NCBI RefSeq assembly: GCF_019457515.1
Contig: NZ_CP080421.1
Location: 3,038,001-3,102,000, forward strand
Reading direction: 5' to 3'
DNA length: 64,000 nucleotides
Source: Shewanella mesophila
GTDB lineage: Bacteria; Pseudomonadota; Gammaproteobacteria; Enterobacterales; Shewanellaceae
The number at the start of each line of letters is the position of its first letter. Positions within the stretch are counted from its first letter, which is position 1. A program made the translations under genes and the position numbers. Of this stretch, positions 26,535 through 35,318 are shown piece by piece. Under the pieces are notes generated by a model. That model had not been told where the DNA came from. It did not search any database and saw only the letters and a program-made list of their open reading frames with translations.

Positions 26535-27668
26535 TTAAATCTGATATACCAATTTGCCACCGATATAGGTTCTAGTCACCTGTCGCTGAGAGTCCAGCAA
26601 GACCATATCTGCTTTTTTCCCAACCTTAAGCGTTCCGCGAACACTATCTTGGCCGATAAACAGCGCAGGATAGAGCGATGCCATACGAAGAGCCTCACCG
26701 AATTCTAGCCCCAACATGCTAACGCAGTTGTTCACCGCTTGCGCCATATCTAAAACACAGCCAGCAAGCTCCCCCGTTATCGCATTTAATCGATCGCCAT
26801 CGCGAATGACTTTAGTACCGAAAAGCTCAAAACTTGCATCTTGTGCCATACCAACCGGTGGCATGGCATCTGTGACTAACATCACCTTGCCTTTAGGCTT
26901 TGCATAAATGGCTACTTTAGCAGCGGCGGCATGTACATGGTGACCATCGACAATCAAACCGCACCAAGCATCGCGGCTCTCGATGGCGGCGCCAACCATG
27001 CCAGGCTCACGCGATCCCATAGGCGACATTGCGTTGTACAGATGAGTAAAACCTGTTGCACCAGCCTTAAGGGCGGCAACCACTGTATCGTAGTCGGCGT
27101 TAGAGTGACCTAAACAGACTCGTACATCTTCTGCCACCAAGGCTTTAATCACCTCAACAGAAACATTCTCAGGTGCGAGGGTAACGACTTTAACACCTAA
27201 GTCCTTACGACAAAAAACGTCTAGCTCGGCATCAGAAATTCGACGAATGTGAGACTGTGGATGTACCCCTTTTTTAGGGACTGAAAGATGAGGACCTTCA
27301 AAATGCACGCCCAAAACACCATCACTCCCTTCAGATAAAGACTGAGCCACCGCATCTGCCGCGGTGCGCATAACGTCAATATCATCGGTAATTAAGGTGG
27401 GCAAAAAGCCTGTCGTGCCAAACTGGGCGTGAGCACGGCCAATCGTTTCAATACATTTAACACTGCGGTCTGCGTTGAGCAGTGCCCCGCCGCCGCCATT
27501 AACCTGTATATCGATAAATCCTGGTACCAGTGTGCCATTGACCCGAACAGGTTTTATGTCGGCCACGGTATCGAACGCTATAATATGGCCATCGTCGATT
27601 GTCACTGGCAAGTTTTGATGAAACACCTCACCATCAAAGACCTGATCAGCGATTAAGGTTTGCTTCAT
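26535..27668 (-). CDS. nagA: N-acetylglucosamine-6-phosphate deacetylase
   Basis: 377 residues, amidohydrolase superfamily. Landmarks are LVPGFIDIQVNGGGG, the metal-binding Glu in GVHFEGPHLS, GHSNADYD, the THLYNAM His motif and the catalytic Asp in LVTDAMPPVG. It deacetylates GlcNAc-6-P to GlcN-6-P and acetate in the cytosol. nagK ends 45 bases upstream. Its product needs a deaminase (nagB), which is normally encoded beside it in Shewanella but is absent from this interval. Confidence 0.95.
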   Translation of the reverse strand: MKQTLIADQVFDGEVFHQNLPVTIDDGHIIAFDTVADIKPVRVNGTLVPGFIDIQVNGGGGALLNADRSVKCIETIGRAHAQFGTTGFLPTLITDDIDVMRTAADAVAQSLSEGSDGVLGVHFEGPHLSVPKKGVHPQSHIRRISDAELDVFCRKDLGVKVVTLAPENVSVEVIKALVAEDVRVCLGHSNADYDTVVAALKAGATGFTHLYNAMSPMGSREPGMVGAAIESRDAWCGLIVDGHHVHAAAAKVAIYAKPKGKVMLVTDAMPPVGMAQDASFELFGTKVIRDGDRLNAITGELAGCVLDMAQAVNNCVSMLGLEFGEALRMASLYPALFIGQDSVRGTLKVGKKADMVLLDSQRQVTRTYIGGKLVYQI

Positions 27669-27713
27669 AAATTAAATCCTACGAAATACTTATCCATCAA
27701 ATAGTTGCTTTTA

Positions 27714-28613
27714 TTAATCTGCGGCGGCATAACACTGACGCGCATAATAAGCAGCCCCCATTTCTGGTGGCGCAATAACTGGCGATATTCTGGCGACGAC
27801 GTCTTTATCTAACCAAGGAGCAAGAGGTTCAGCAAGTCCGCCTATCATTGAAAAACGAGGCGGATGCAAACTAAATAACTTCTTGGCTAACTCGCTGATG
27901 TAGGCCGCGCCTTCTACGACTATGCTTTTAGCGACCTCATCTTGCTCAGTGGCACTTTCTAATACCAAGCGGGCTAAGGTAGCGTAGCAACTAGAGGACT
28001 TACCCGCTAACTGCTCAACAATCCCCATGGCATCAGTTATCTGAAAATGATTCTTAAGACGCTCGGTTAACTGTGTCTTAGGACCGAAACCATCGAGATC
28101 TAATAACACCTGCTCTGCCGCCTTTAACCCTAACCAGGCACCACTTCCTTTATCACCTAATGGAAAACCATGGCCACCCAAGGATAAAGATTTTTCTGCT
28201 ACATGGACGTAACCACAAGATCCTGTTCCGGTGATAATCACCGCGCCATCACTACCATGATGCGCTCCTATACAAGCAGTATGAAGATCGGTAGTCACAA
28301 ATATGTTAGCAAATGGATGCTGCCACTTAACCAGCTCTTGATATAAATGGGGAACATTAACTCCAGCCAAGCCAAGACCAGCCACAAGCTGTCCGCTATC
28401 ACTCGCCTGAAGACCCGCATCTTCCAATGCTAGTTGAGTAGAGAGTTTAATAGACTCAAAAGTCTGTGACAGACCGAACAAAGGATTTGCTCGTCCTGCT
28501 ACGCCTGTCCCAAGGACACGATCATCGCTTGCATAAATGGTGGCTCGACATTTACTGCCACCACCATCGATACCAATAAATAAGGGGGCTTCCTTTGTCT
28601 GGTTAAATCCCAT
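27714..28613 (-). CDS. nagK: N-acetylglucosamine kinase (BadF/BcrA ATPase fold)
   Basis: 299 residues, actin-like ATPase fold of the eukaryotic-type GlcNAc kinase (BcrAD_BadFG) family, not the ROK-type NagK of E. coli. The phosphate-1 motif is FIGIDGGGSKCRATIYA at residues ~12-28, phosphate-2 is VIITGTGSCGYV, and ARLVLESATEQDE with FSMIGGLAEPL are later blocks. It phosphorylates GlcNAc entering through NagP. It is the first gene of nagK-nagA-nagX, behind a NagR operator at 28709. Confidence 0.93.
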   Translation of the reverse strand: MGFNQTKEAPLFIGIDGGGSKCRATIYASDDRVLGTGVAGRANPLFGLSQTFESIKLSTQLALEDAGLQASDSGQLVAGLGLAGVNVPHLYQELVKWQHPFANIFVTTDLHTACIGAHHGSDGAVIITGTGSCGYVHVAEKSLSLGGHGFPLGDKGSGAWLGLKAAEQVLLDLDGFGPKTQLTERLKNHFQITDAMGIVEQLAGKSSSCYATLARLVLESATEQDEVAKSIVVEGAAYISELAKKLFSLHPPRFSMIGGLAEPLAPWLDKDVVARISPVIAPPEMGAAYYARQCYAAAD

Positions 28614-28708
28614 TACGGACCTCTTTCACTGTTTTATATCCAGAGAGAAGCATTTAAAAAGGGCTCAGCTCTGCCTTTCGACTAGGTTAACTCTATGTTA
28701 CAACATAA

Positions 28709-28724
28709 ATGACAACGCTGTCAT
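28709..28724 (-). promoter_or_regulatory. NagR operator upstream of nagK
   Basis: ATGACAACGCTGTCAT, an almost perfect palindrome with the central CG typical of LacI-family sites, 96 bases before the nagK ATG. On the minus strand it holds a TTGTCA hexamer that could be the -35. Confidence 0.85.
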
Positions 28725-28835
28725 TTATATTTTAAAAGATTCGGAAATGAATGTATTTATATTAATAAATCAGTTGGATAAGCAATAGAGTCTAGAGCTG
28801 ACGTAGACATAGGCAGCTCTAGATTTATGACACGA

Positions 28836-31493
28836 TTAATTAACGGATAACACACGTCCCTTGCGTTGACCGTCTGCTGCGATAGCTCTTACCTCGACTT
28901 TACCTAGGACTCTCACCGCCTCAAAGTAACGCTGCCAAGGCCCATCGTTGACTCTATACTCAACCGCTAGTCCAGGATAAATAGTGTTAGTAAAAAGCAA
29001 GTCATCTTTAATCATCGCCCCAACGGTAGGTACGCGATAAGCGATATCGGCTCGATCGAGTTTTATCAGCTCTTTGTGCCCTAAGGTATTGGCAAACTGT
29101 GTCCATTGCGCCTGCTGCTTAGCGCGCATCTCTTCGGTAAAGTGACCGCTATTTTGATTATATATAGCGCCTTGATATTGATAAGGCACTTCCCAATCGG
29201 CCTGATGCCAAGCACGTTCAGCTAGCACCAGCAACCTTGGAAAGATCATATATTCAGCCACATCATCACTACGAATCGTTTCGCTCCAAATCTGTCCCTG
29301 GATCCCCGAAAACTTAAGGTCCTTAGCAAGCGGGCCACTGATCCGCTTCCCGGTTTCATCTAGCTTAAGGGTATCGTCAGCTTCAAATGGGCGCCCTTCT
29401 ATATCGGTCCATTGCTCAGCATTCGCTGGTAAGTTATCAGGCATAAAACTGTACAGTTTACGCTCACTACTGTTGCGACTAGCCCAGTAGTAACCATGCT
29501 CTTTAGGATCGGCTTCGTAGGGGAAATCAAAATAGAGAACCTCAGGATTGCTCAATACCGTATCCCAACCTAAGTTGGCTTGATCGTGCGCTCGCTTAAA
29601 GCCGTCATGAGACACCACATCCCAGATATTACTCTGGCTAACCTTTGGCATGCGATCGGCACGAGTATGACTCATGCCATCACTCCAACCCGCAGGCTTT
29701 ATGCCTTTTTGTGCCAATAGATTAGAGACGCGCTCGATGAAATAGGCGCCATAATCCTTTTCGCTAGCCACACCTTTATCATTACTCTCTAAAAAGGCCT
29801 GACACACGGGCGAATCAACCCAAGCACCTGCAGTTTCATCTGCGCCAATATGATAAATAGTCAATGGTTGACCAGCTTGCTGGTGCAGCTTGGCTATTTC
29901 ATCGACCACTTTGTCGACAAAGTGGAAAGTTGACTCCATACAGACATTCAAGGTGTTGTCGTCATAATATTGAATCGACGCATATTGTGTCTTATCTTGT
30001 GGATCGATCAGGCGATACTCATTTGCAGCAGCGCTATCCCCTACAGCGGTAAGCTTTCGAAAACGAGCTTCCATCGATTTAATTGCGGCTCGTGAATGTC
30101 CCGGCATATCCATAGAGGGAATAACTTGGACCTGCCTTGCCGATGCATATCGTAAAATCTCAATATAATCGGCCTTAGTGTAATAACCATTTACTTTAGC
30201 ATCTGCGCTTGGCCCACTACCGAGTTGAGGCAATAGACAAGTCTCTTCAGTTAAATCATGACAGCGTTTACTACCAATATCAGTTAGCTCAGGTAAACCA
30301 TCGATTTCAAGACGCCAACCTTCATCGTCAGCCATGTGCAGATGAAGTTTATTGAGTTTGTATGCCGCCATTTGATCGATCAGATCTAACATAAATTGTT
30401 TACTGTGAAAGTTTCGCGCAACATCAACGTGCATGCCTCTAAATGCATACCTAGGCTCATCTTCAATACGCATAGCATCAACGGCCAACTCTTTTACATC
30501 AATTAGACTTGCAAGTGAGGCTATACCGTAGGAGTAGCCAGCATCGTCAGCCGCATAGATAGTGATCTGGTTCGGCAAAATAGTGAGCTGATAGCCACCA
30601 GCAGCTAACGATTTACCAAGCGGCTTAAGCTCCAGTAAAACCCCATCTGGATTTTCATTCACACCTAAACGCTGCAAACGATTTAATGCAGCATCGACGG
30701 TCCTTTGCGCAACATCTCCAAGCGATAAACGATAGCCACTCTTTAGTGAGGTGGCAGCAAGATGAGTATCTAAAACTTGTATCTTAGGAGTAGGAATAAT
30801 GGTGTTAATTGCTAGGCTTGGATCGTTAGCAACTCCCTCATTTTCCCTAAACAATACTTCAGGTTTTGCCCACTCCAATCGATCTGTGTCGCTGCGCTTA
30901 TATTGGGTTTCCGCATTGGTATAAGACGCGGCATACGGGCGAGTCTCCATACCTGTATCTGCATCCGTTGCTAGCATGGTGCTTTTTATCACCGCAGGAT
31001 TAAGCCCTGGAACCACCATATAGTAATTAGGCATGGCGTCGGTTTCTGATAACTGCCAAAGCTCTCCGAGAAAATCGATAGTCTGAGATTGCCCCTTATT
31101 AAATCCGCCAAACTTATCCGTAGGCGTGATCTGGTGTAAATCGCCTTTAATATGCTTGATATTAAACTGATCTGATGACACCTGTTTTACTGGGCGCATC
31201 TGACTGTAATAGATAGCCCAATCGCGAGTAGGCAGTTCGGCTTTAGGAGTCAATGTTATTTGCGCGGCAAAACAGCGTCCGTCGACACCAGATGTGGTGC
31301 ATTGCTCTGGATAATTAGTCACAGTCTTGTAGGTAACGACTAAAGAGTCTGCAAACTCATTGAGCTGGTTTTGAGTCAAATGAGCAACTGAACTAGACTG
31401 GGAAGCTATATCTGAATTTTGCGATCTTGATTCATTGCAAGCTACGCAGCTTAAACTAAGCATCACAGCGACTGCGACAAGTTTATTGTTCAT
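28836..31493 (-). CDS. hex: GH20 beta-N-acetylhexosaminidase, probable lipoprotein
   Basis: 885 residues. The N-terminal signal has a plausible though non-classic lipobox (SCVAC then Asn, Cys19), suggesting membrane anchoring. Domain order: an N-terminal carbohydrate-binding-like CHB_HEX region (to ~residue 190), a GH20b domain (to ~345), the GH20 TIM barrel starting RYAFRGMHVDVARNFHSK, and a C-terminal Ig-like CHB_HEX_C domain. The catalytic Asp-Glu pair is in IYHIGADETAG (~residues 552-553). It releases GlcNAc from chitobiose and related oligosaccharides. It lies upstream of nagK on the same strand, but nagK has its own NagR site. Confidence 0.94.
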   Translation of the reverse strand: MNNKLVAVAVMLSLSCVACNESRSQNSDIASQSSSVAHLTQNQLNEFADSLVVTYKTVTNYPEQCTTSGVDGRCFAAQITLTPKAELPTRDWAIYYSQMRPVKQVSSDQFNIKHIKGDLHQITPTDKFGGFNKGQSQTIDFLGELWQLSETDAMPNYYMVVPGLNPAVIKSTMLATDADTGMETRPYAASYTNAETQYKRSDTDRLEWAKPEVLFRENEGVANDPSLAINTIIPTPKIQVLDTHLAATSLKSGYRLSLGDVAQRTVDAALNRLQRLGVNENPDGVLLELKPLGKSLAAGGYQLTILPNQITIYAADDAGYSYGIASLASLIDVKELAVDAMRIEDEPRYAFRGMHVDVARNFHSKQFMLDLIDQMAAYKLNKLHLHMADDEGWRLEIDGLPELTDIGSKRCHDLTEETCLLPQLGSGPSADAKVNGYYTKADYIEILRYASARQVQVIPSMDMPGHSRAAIKSMEARFRKLTAVGDSAAANEYRLIDPQDKTQYASIQYYDDNTLNVCMESTFHFVDKVVDEIAKLHQQAGQPLTIYHIGADETAGAWVDSPVCQAFLESNDKGVASEKDYGAYFIERVSNLLAQKGIKPAGWSDGMSHTRADRMPKVSQSNIWDVVSHDGFKRAHDQANLGWDTVLSNPEVLYFDFPYEADPKEHGYYWASRNSSERKLYSFMPDNLPANAEQWTDIEGRPFEADDTLKLDETGKRISGPLAKDLKFSGIQGQIWSETIRSDDVAEYMIFPRLLVLAERAWHQADWEVPYQYQGAIYNQNSGHFTEEMRAKQQAQWTQFANTLGHKELIKLDRADIAYRVPTVGAMIKDDLLFTNTIYPGLAVEYRVNDGPWQRYFEAVRVLGKVEVRAIAADGQRKGRVLSVN

Positions 31494-32131
31494 TACCGTC
31501 CTCTTAATATTTAATCTAACCTATCATTTAATCTGTCATCTAAAGTTGACTATGAACGCTACAGCCATCTCCTTGCACTAACAGTCCACAACCCATCACA
31601 TGAGTACCAAAGACAGTGGCTAAAGCCTTCAAGATGATTGCAGCCTAACAATCTATAGCAACCACATTAAGCGATCCTAGTAAGCAATAAGCACTGATTA
31701 TCATGCCTAATATATCAAACCTATTAATAGTTAAAGACATACCTAAAGACATAGTTAAACACAAGAAATCAATGACATTCATTAACTTAGCTTGCAAAAT
31801 CAAGACACTGATAGATGTATAGAAACTATCATGTGGGTAAACACAATGACCAATAGCTTATAACGCCCCGCAGGCTTTCACATAAAGGGACTTCTAAATA
31901 CAGATCTAATGTGAAGGCGATGCTTGGTCGCTCTTCAGAAAAAAATGCTAGGTGCGTTATCTATCAACTTATCGATAAAACACCCAGCAATCTCTAGTAT
32001 CTGGGGAGAGACTATTGGAAATATCAAACACAATTACAGTTAATCAAACACGGTAATTGCCAATCACATGAATTAGGAGACCTCTTCCTAAATTATGCAA
32101 ACCTTGCAAAACAAACGTGCCACACAAGCAA

Positions 32132-32147
32132 ATGACAACGCTGTCAT
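32132..32147. promoter_or_regulatory. NagR operator (distal copy)
   Basis: ATGACAACGCTGTCAT, identical in the 14-base core to the other NagR sites. 414 bases before the sapC-like start and 640 bases from the hex start, so it could serve either or form a loop with the copy at 32285. Confidence 0.8.
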
Positions 32148-32284
32148 CTGTAAATCTACACAAACCAAAACAGAATTTCTACATTTTTTTGACAAAAATA
32201 GAGAAAAATTTCTAACCCCAAATATTTGTAGCTTGATTTAATAGACTTAAACAGTAAACAATCACTCATACAAACAACATTAAT

Positions 32285-32300
32285 ATGACAACGCTGTCAA
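32285..32300. promoter_or_regulatory. NagR operator (proximal copy)
   Basis: ATGACAACGCTGTCAA, with the full 14-base core. It lies 261 bases upstream of the sapC-like ATG. TAATAT at 32281-32286 touches its left end and could be a -10 element. Confidence 0.8.
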
Positions 32301-32560
32301 CAGTTGCTAACATCGAGTATCAATATCAAGTAAACAAGCCTTCTATTCGTCTTTAGATAGCTGATATTTTACGCTGGCGTTTATAACGATATGTTAAGTA
32401 TTTAGATAAAAAGTGCTGTAGTTTTAGGCGGATAATCATGAAGATATAGACTATGTATCGCAAAGTTGCTTATCAATTAATATAACCTTGTTTGCTCGAT
32501 ATCATTCATTCAAGGCCAACAACTAACACACTATTACCAGATAAATAAGGTGCACGAATA

Positions 32561-33277
32561 ATGACCAAGATAGTTCCTCTTTCATCGGAAAAACACCTAA
32601 ACATAAAATTGACCCACTCTAGTGACTATACCCGCTTTGCTAAAGAACACTTGATCCCTGTTTTAGCACGAGAGCTCCCAAATCTAGCAGCGGAGTTTCC
32701 CGTTGTTTTTGTAAAAAATAGCGAGAATGGACAGTTCATTCCTGTGGCAATGATGGGGATAAAGCCTGAGGTGAATCTATATTGCCAATCGACTCTATGG
32801 AGCTCACCAGTAACCCCGTTAGGGTTTAATAATGCGCCCCTTTCTATTACGAAAACAGCCGAAAAAGATGACAAGGTGATTGTCTGTATTGATGAAAATA
32901 GCTCGATGATCTCCCAAGAGGAAGGTAGTCGATTATTTACCGATAGTGGGGAACAAACCGAATATCTAACCGCAAGAACCAACTCACTATTAGATGTTGC
33001 TGCGATGCACCAGCAAACTCAGCTAATGTGTCAGTATCTAGCACAGAAGAACCTGTTAAACCCCCAGCAACTTACCCTAAAACTTGATAATCAACAGCAA
33101 AATATCAACATCAATGGCGTTTATGTCATCGATGACAAGAGCTTCAATGCAATTAGTGACGAAGATTTCTTGGAGCTTAAAAACAAAGGGTTATTACCAA
33201 TAATTTATGCCCACAGAGCCTCGCTAAACCAGCTTCCTCGACTAATAGCGAAACAAAATAACCACGATAACAACTAG
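32561..33277 (+). CDS. SapC family protein
   Basis: 238 residues with the SapC (PF07277) pattern: MTKIVPLSSEKHLNIKL, HLIPVLARELPNLAAEFPVVFVKN, the FIPVAMMGIKPEVNLYC strand and the acidic LFTDSGEQTEYL. There is no signal peptide, so it is cytosolic. SapC-like genes accompany TonB-dependent receptors and tryptophan-halogenase-like genes in sugar-uptake loci of Alteromonadales; the role is unknown. Two NagR boxes upstream tie it to GlcNAc control. The start has AAGGTG upstream. It is convergent with the halogenase gene but now separated from it by the accessory island. Confidence 0.88.
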   Translation: MTKIVPLSSEKHLNIKLTHSSDYTRFAKEHLIPVLARELPNLAAEFPVVFVKNSENGQFIPVAMMGIKPEVNLYCQSTLWSSPVTPLGFNNAPLSITKTAEKDDKVIVCIDENSSMISQEEGSRLFTDSGEQTEYLTARTNSLLDVAAMHQQTQLMCQYLAQKNLLNPQQLTLKLDNQQQNININGVYVIDDKSFNAISDEDFLELKNKGLLPIIYAHRASLNQLPRLIAKQNNHDNN

Positions 33278-33321
33278 GGGCTTTAACCTACAGCTGTTTT
33301 CTGGACTATTAAGTAAAGAAT

Positions 33322-33345
33322 CCACCTTCTGACGAAGGTGGCTTT
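33322..33345 (+). terminator. Terminator after the sapC-like gene
   Basis: Perfect CCACCTTC / GAAGGTGG stem, loop TGAC, followed by CTTTG. It marks the left limit of the nag locus before the accessory island. Confidence 0.7.
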
Positions 33346-33372
33346 GAAATGCCTCCCTAGAAGGCTGCTTTC

Positions 33373-33513
33373 CTATCCTGCTTGTGGCGGCGCTGCATCA
33401 AACTGCCCGCCCTGCTGGCAGACACTGATCACTTCTACCGGCAAGCACTGCCCAGGCTGCTGGTCAAACTGCCCAATTGCAGACAAGAAAAAGCCCCAAG
33501 CAAATGGGACTGA
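33373..33513 (-). pseudogene. Coding remnant ending APPQAG
   Basis: The minus strand is open for at least 46 codons here without a start codon, ending in AAPPQAG then TAG. A similar short coding remnant (QLGQF, VEVI, then APVPPA) lies inverted at 41176-41271 at the other side of the island. The shared LGQF ... VEVI ... PPA pattern suggests common origin. The parent gene or repeat family is not recognised. Confidence 0.4.
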
Positions 33514-33543
33514 TTGACCAAAAGTGTTATGCCTGTCCTATAT

Positions 33544-33951
33544 CTAATTTATAGAAAGAGAGATATAATCGAGTGAGCTTGCACCATCAATATTCCATGA
33601 CACTTCGATCTCTTTATCTTCAACTTCAAATAGTGCAGCCATCTCTACCCCATCATTCCACTCGTTACTAGGGATGCCAAGCAACGAGAGTACTTGTTGA
33701 TAGGTAGTATTTTTGTCAAAAAAATACTCTTGCCCTCGGTATCTAACTATTCCTTTAAAGGCTGAAAAATCATTATAACCATCATTGAAACATGTAAATA
33801 TATTTGCCACATCCTTTCCTGTACCATATATTCCATAGCCATCACCTTTCTTAGTGACATCTTTGTTTTTCTGCCCGCCAAGATTATATCCACCAAGAGA
33901 AAATGTATCTAAATCTAATATTAAATTATTCTTTATGCTGTCATTGGTCAT
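33544..33951 (-). CDS. Probable immunity protein for the Rhs toxin
   Basis: 135 residues, acidic, no signal peptide. It starts five bases after the stop of the Rhs-toxin gene, the position where the cognate immunity gene always sits in polymorphic toxin loci. The C-terminal half has alternating beta-strand character (FKGIVRYRGQEYFFDKNT, then LFEVEDKEIEVSWNIDG and LDYISLSIN). I do not recognise the exact immunity family. The call rests on position, size and acidity. Confidence 0.65.
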   Translation of the reverse strand: MTNDSIKNNLILDLDTFSLGGYNLGGQKNKDVTKKGDGYGIYGTGKDVANIFTCFNDGYNDFSAFKGIVRYRGQEYFFDKNTTYQQVLSLLGIPSNEWNDGVEMAALFEVEDKEIEVSWNIDGASSLDYISLSIN

Positions 33952-33956
33952 AATAA

Positions 33957-34829
33957 TTACCGTTTTCTTTTATCTAGCTTATCCAGTTTTAGACTATCTA
34001 ACCTTCCAGAAACTCTCACAACCTTTGGCACCGCGATTCCTTTTCCTGCTGCAGCTTTCATTGCAACGCCTTTGGACTTGTTTTGTGGTTTATCAGGGTT
34101 CATAGGAACTACTACTTTTTCAACATTAGCTTGGCTTAGTTTATCAGAACATGAATCACAAGGGTTTTGATCAACCGCAACAGTCCAAGGCCTTGGTTTT
34201 CCGCGTAAATCTTTTAAAGTCTGCTCCTCAGCATGGATATCACTAAATACTGGTTGGCGTGATACACTCTGTCTAACGGGGGTCAAATTTCCTTCGCCAT
34301 CTCGTCCTTGTGAAAAAGTTGCATTTCCAATATCAGTTTTGTCAGCATTAACTCGCCCATCGACTAGATGGTCCACCATAGACTGATCCGTATTACTCGA
34401 TCCTAAACTTCCCACATCAGCCATACTGCCGGTATCAGTATTAATGCGGTTATCAGCACCACTATTTGGTAAGGCTGACAACGTCGCTTTTCCTAAAAGG
34501 ATCACGCTGGCAGCTAATGAGCCCGTATCTTTGTACGCCCATTTCAAATCACTGCCTAAATTTACACCGACAGCGAACTCCCCGGTGCAATAGCTACATG
34601 AATCCGCATTATTAAGCAGCTCGACCTGTGCAGCAGTTAAGTCAGCGTTAAACCCAAATGACGCCCCGGCAATATAATCTGCCGCATACCCCGTCGGATC
34701 CGTCCCGGCCAGCGGGTTATTCATGATGTACGAATAGGGGTTCACACTCTGGGTACTGGTTGGGCTCTGGATCAGCGGGTCCACGCTCATAAAGCGCCCG
34801 AGGTTATAATCGTACACCCGGCCGTTCAT
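33957..34829 (-). CDS. Truncated Rhs protein: core end plus deaminase-type C-terminal toxin
   Basis: 290 residues. Residues 1-48 are the end of the Rhs core (MNGRVYDYNLGRFMSVDP, then NPYSYIMNNPLAGTDPTGY), the conserved junction after which variable toxins begin. The remaining ~240 residues are the C-terminal toxin. They contain HAE at 199-201 and PCDSC at 223-227, the zinc-binding pattern of the cytidine/adenosine deaminase superfamily, to which several Rhs, CDI and DddA-like toxins belong. The N-terminal ~1,000 residues of a normal Rhs (PAAR and cage) are missing: homology begins at LIHMNGR and sequence just upstream is the terminator of another gene. It is an orphan toxin/immunity module. 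Confidence 0.8.
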   Translation of the reverse strand: MNGRVYDYNLGRFMSVDPLIQSPTSTQSVNPYSYIMNNPLAGTDPTGYAADYIAGASFGFNADLTAAQVELLNNADSCSYCTGEFAVGVNLGSDLKWAYKDTGSLAASVILLGKATLSALPNSGADNRINTDTGSMADVGSLGSSNTDQSMVDHLVDGRVNADKTDIGNATFSQGRDGEGNLTPVRQSVSRQPVFSDIHAEEQTLKDLRGKPRPWTVAVDQNPCDSCSDKLSQANVEKVVVPMNPDKPQNKSKGVAMKAAAGKGIAVPKVVRVSGRLDSLKLDKLDKRKR

Positions 34830-34867
34830 ATGAATTAATCGGAAGAAATTATTATTTTAAAGAGCAT

Positions 34868-34891
34868 AAAAAAGGCCCGAATGTACGAGCC
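34868..34891 (-). terminator. Terminator after the TumE/HTH pair
   Basis: On the minus strand GGCTCG / CGGGCC (one G-U pair) with a six-base loop, then six T. It lies 30 bases after the stop of the HTH gene and separates it from the orphan Rhs end. Confidence 0.8.
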
Positions 34892-34920
34892 TTTACATAA
34901 TAACCATTAAAGAACCTGTG

Positions 34921-35316
34921 TTAAGCAGCCTGCTGTTGCAAGCCAGCAATAATATCTTCAACTTCTTTGTCTATTACAATTTCAAAATCAGTATACAAAG
35001 CCACAGGCTTCATATTACGGCCCTCACCTTTTTCAAGTCGCGCAAAACCCTTCTCACACAATGACTTCAATGTGTTAGAAAGATTTGATTTCTTACGGCC
35101 TGATAGCTCTGCTAAGGCTGTAACACTCTCAGGCCGTTCAGTGTCAATCAGCCTCAGTAGTGCAATATTCTCAGGGTTAAGGATCTGAGAAACTGCATTG
35201 AGAGATGTGTACCAAACTTTAGGCTCATCTTTCGCTGGCTTATACTTACCTTGCGCAATCGCAAGTACTCTGGCGCGAACCAATTGCTCTGACATAATGC
35301 CTATTCTTGCTTTCAT
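34921..35316 (-). CDS. HTH antitoxin-like DNA-binding protein, partner of TumE
   Basis: 131 residues. A winged-HTH region (residues ~45-110: ALLRLIDTERPESVTALAEL, then KKSNLSNTLKSLCEKGFARLEKGEGR) like the HVO_A0114/MarR-type antitoxins that accompany TumE toxins. It starts two bases after the stop of the toxin gene with GGTAAG upstream. As in such pairs it probably neutralises the toxin and represses the operon (family knowledge plus position). Confidence 0.75.
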   Translation of the reverse strand: MKARIGIMSEQLVRARVLAIAQGKYKPAKDEPKVWYTSLNAVSQILNPENIALLRLIDTERPESVTALAELSGRKKSNLSNTLKSLCEKGFARLEKGEGRNMKPVALYTDFEIVIDKEVEDIIAGLQQQAA

Positions 35317-35318
35317 AG

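Larger units (their letters stand above)
31494..32560. other. 1.07-kb regulatory interval between hex and the sapC-like gene
   Basis: No credible coding frame is visible on either strand in this AT-rich divergent region. It contains two NagR operators (32132 and 32285, 153 bases apart) nearer to the sapC-like gene. The inner 600 bases next to hex show no palindrome or family match that I can recognise; it may contain decayed sequence. Confidence 0.5.
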
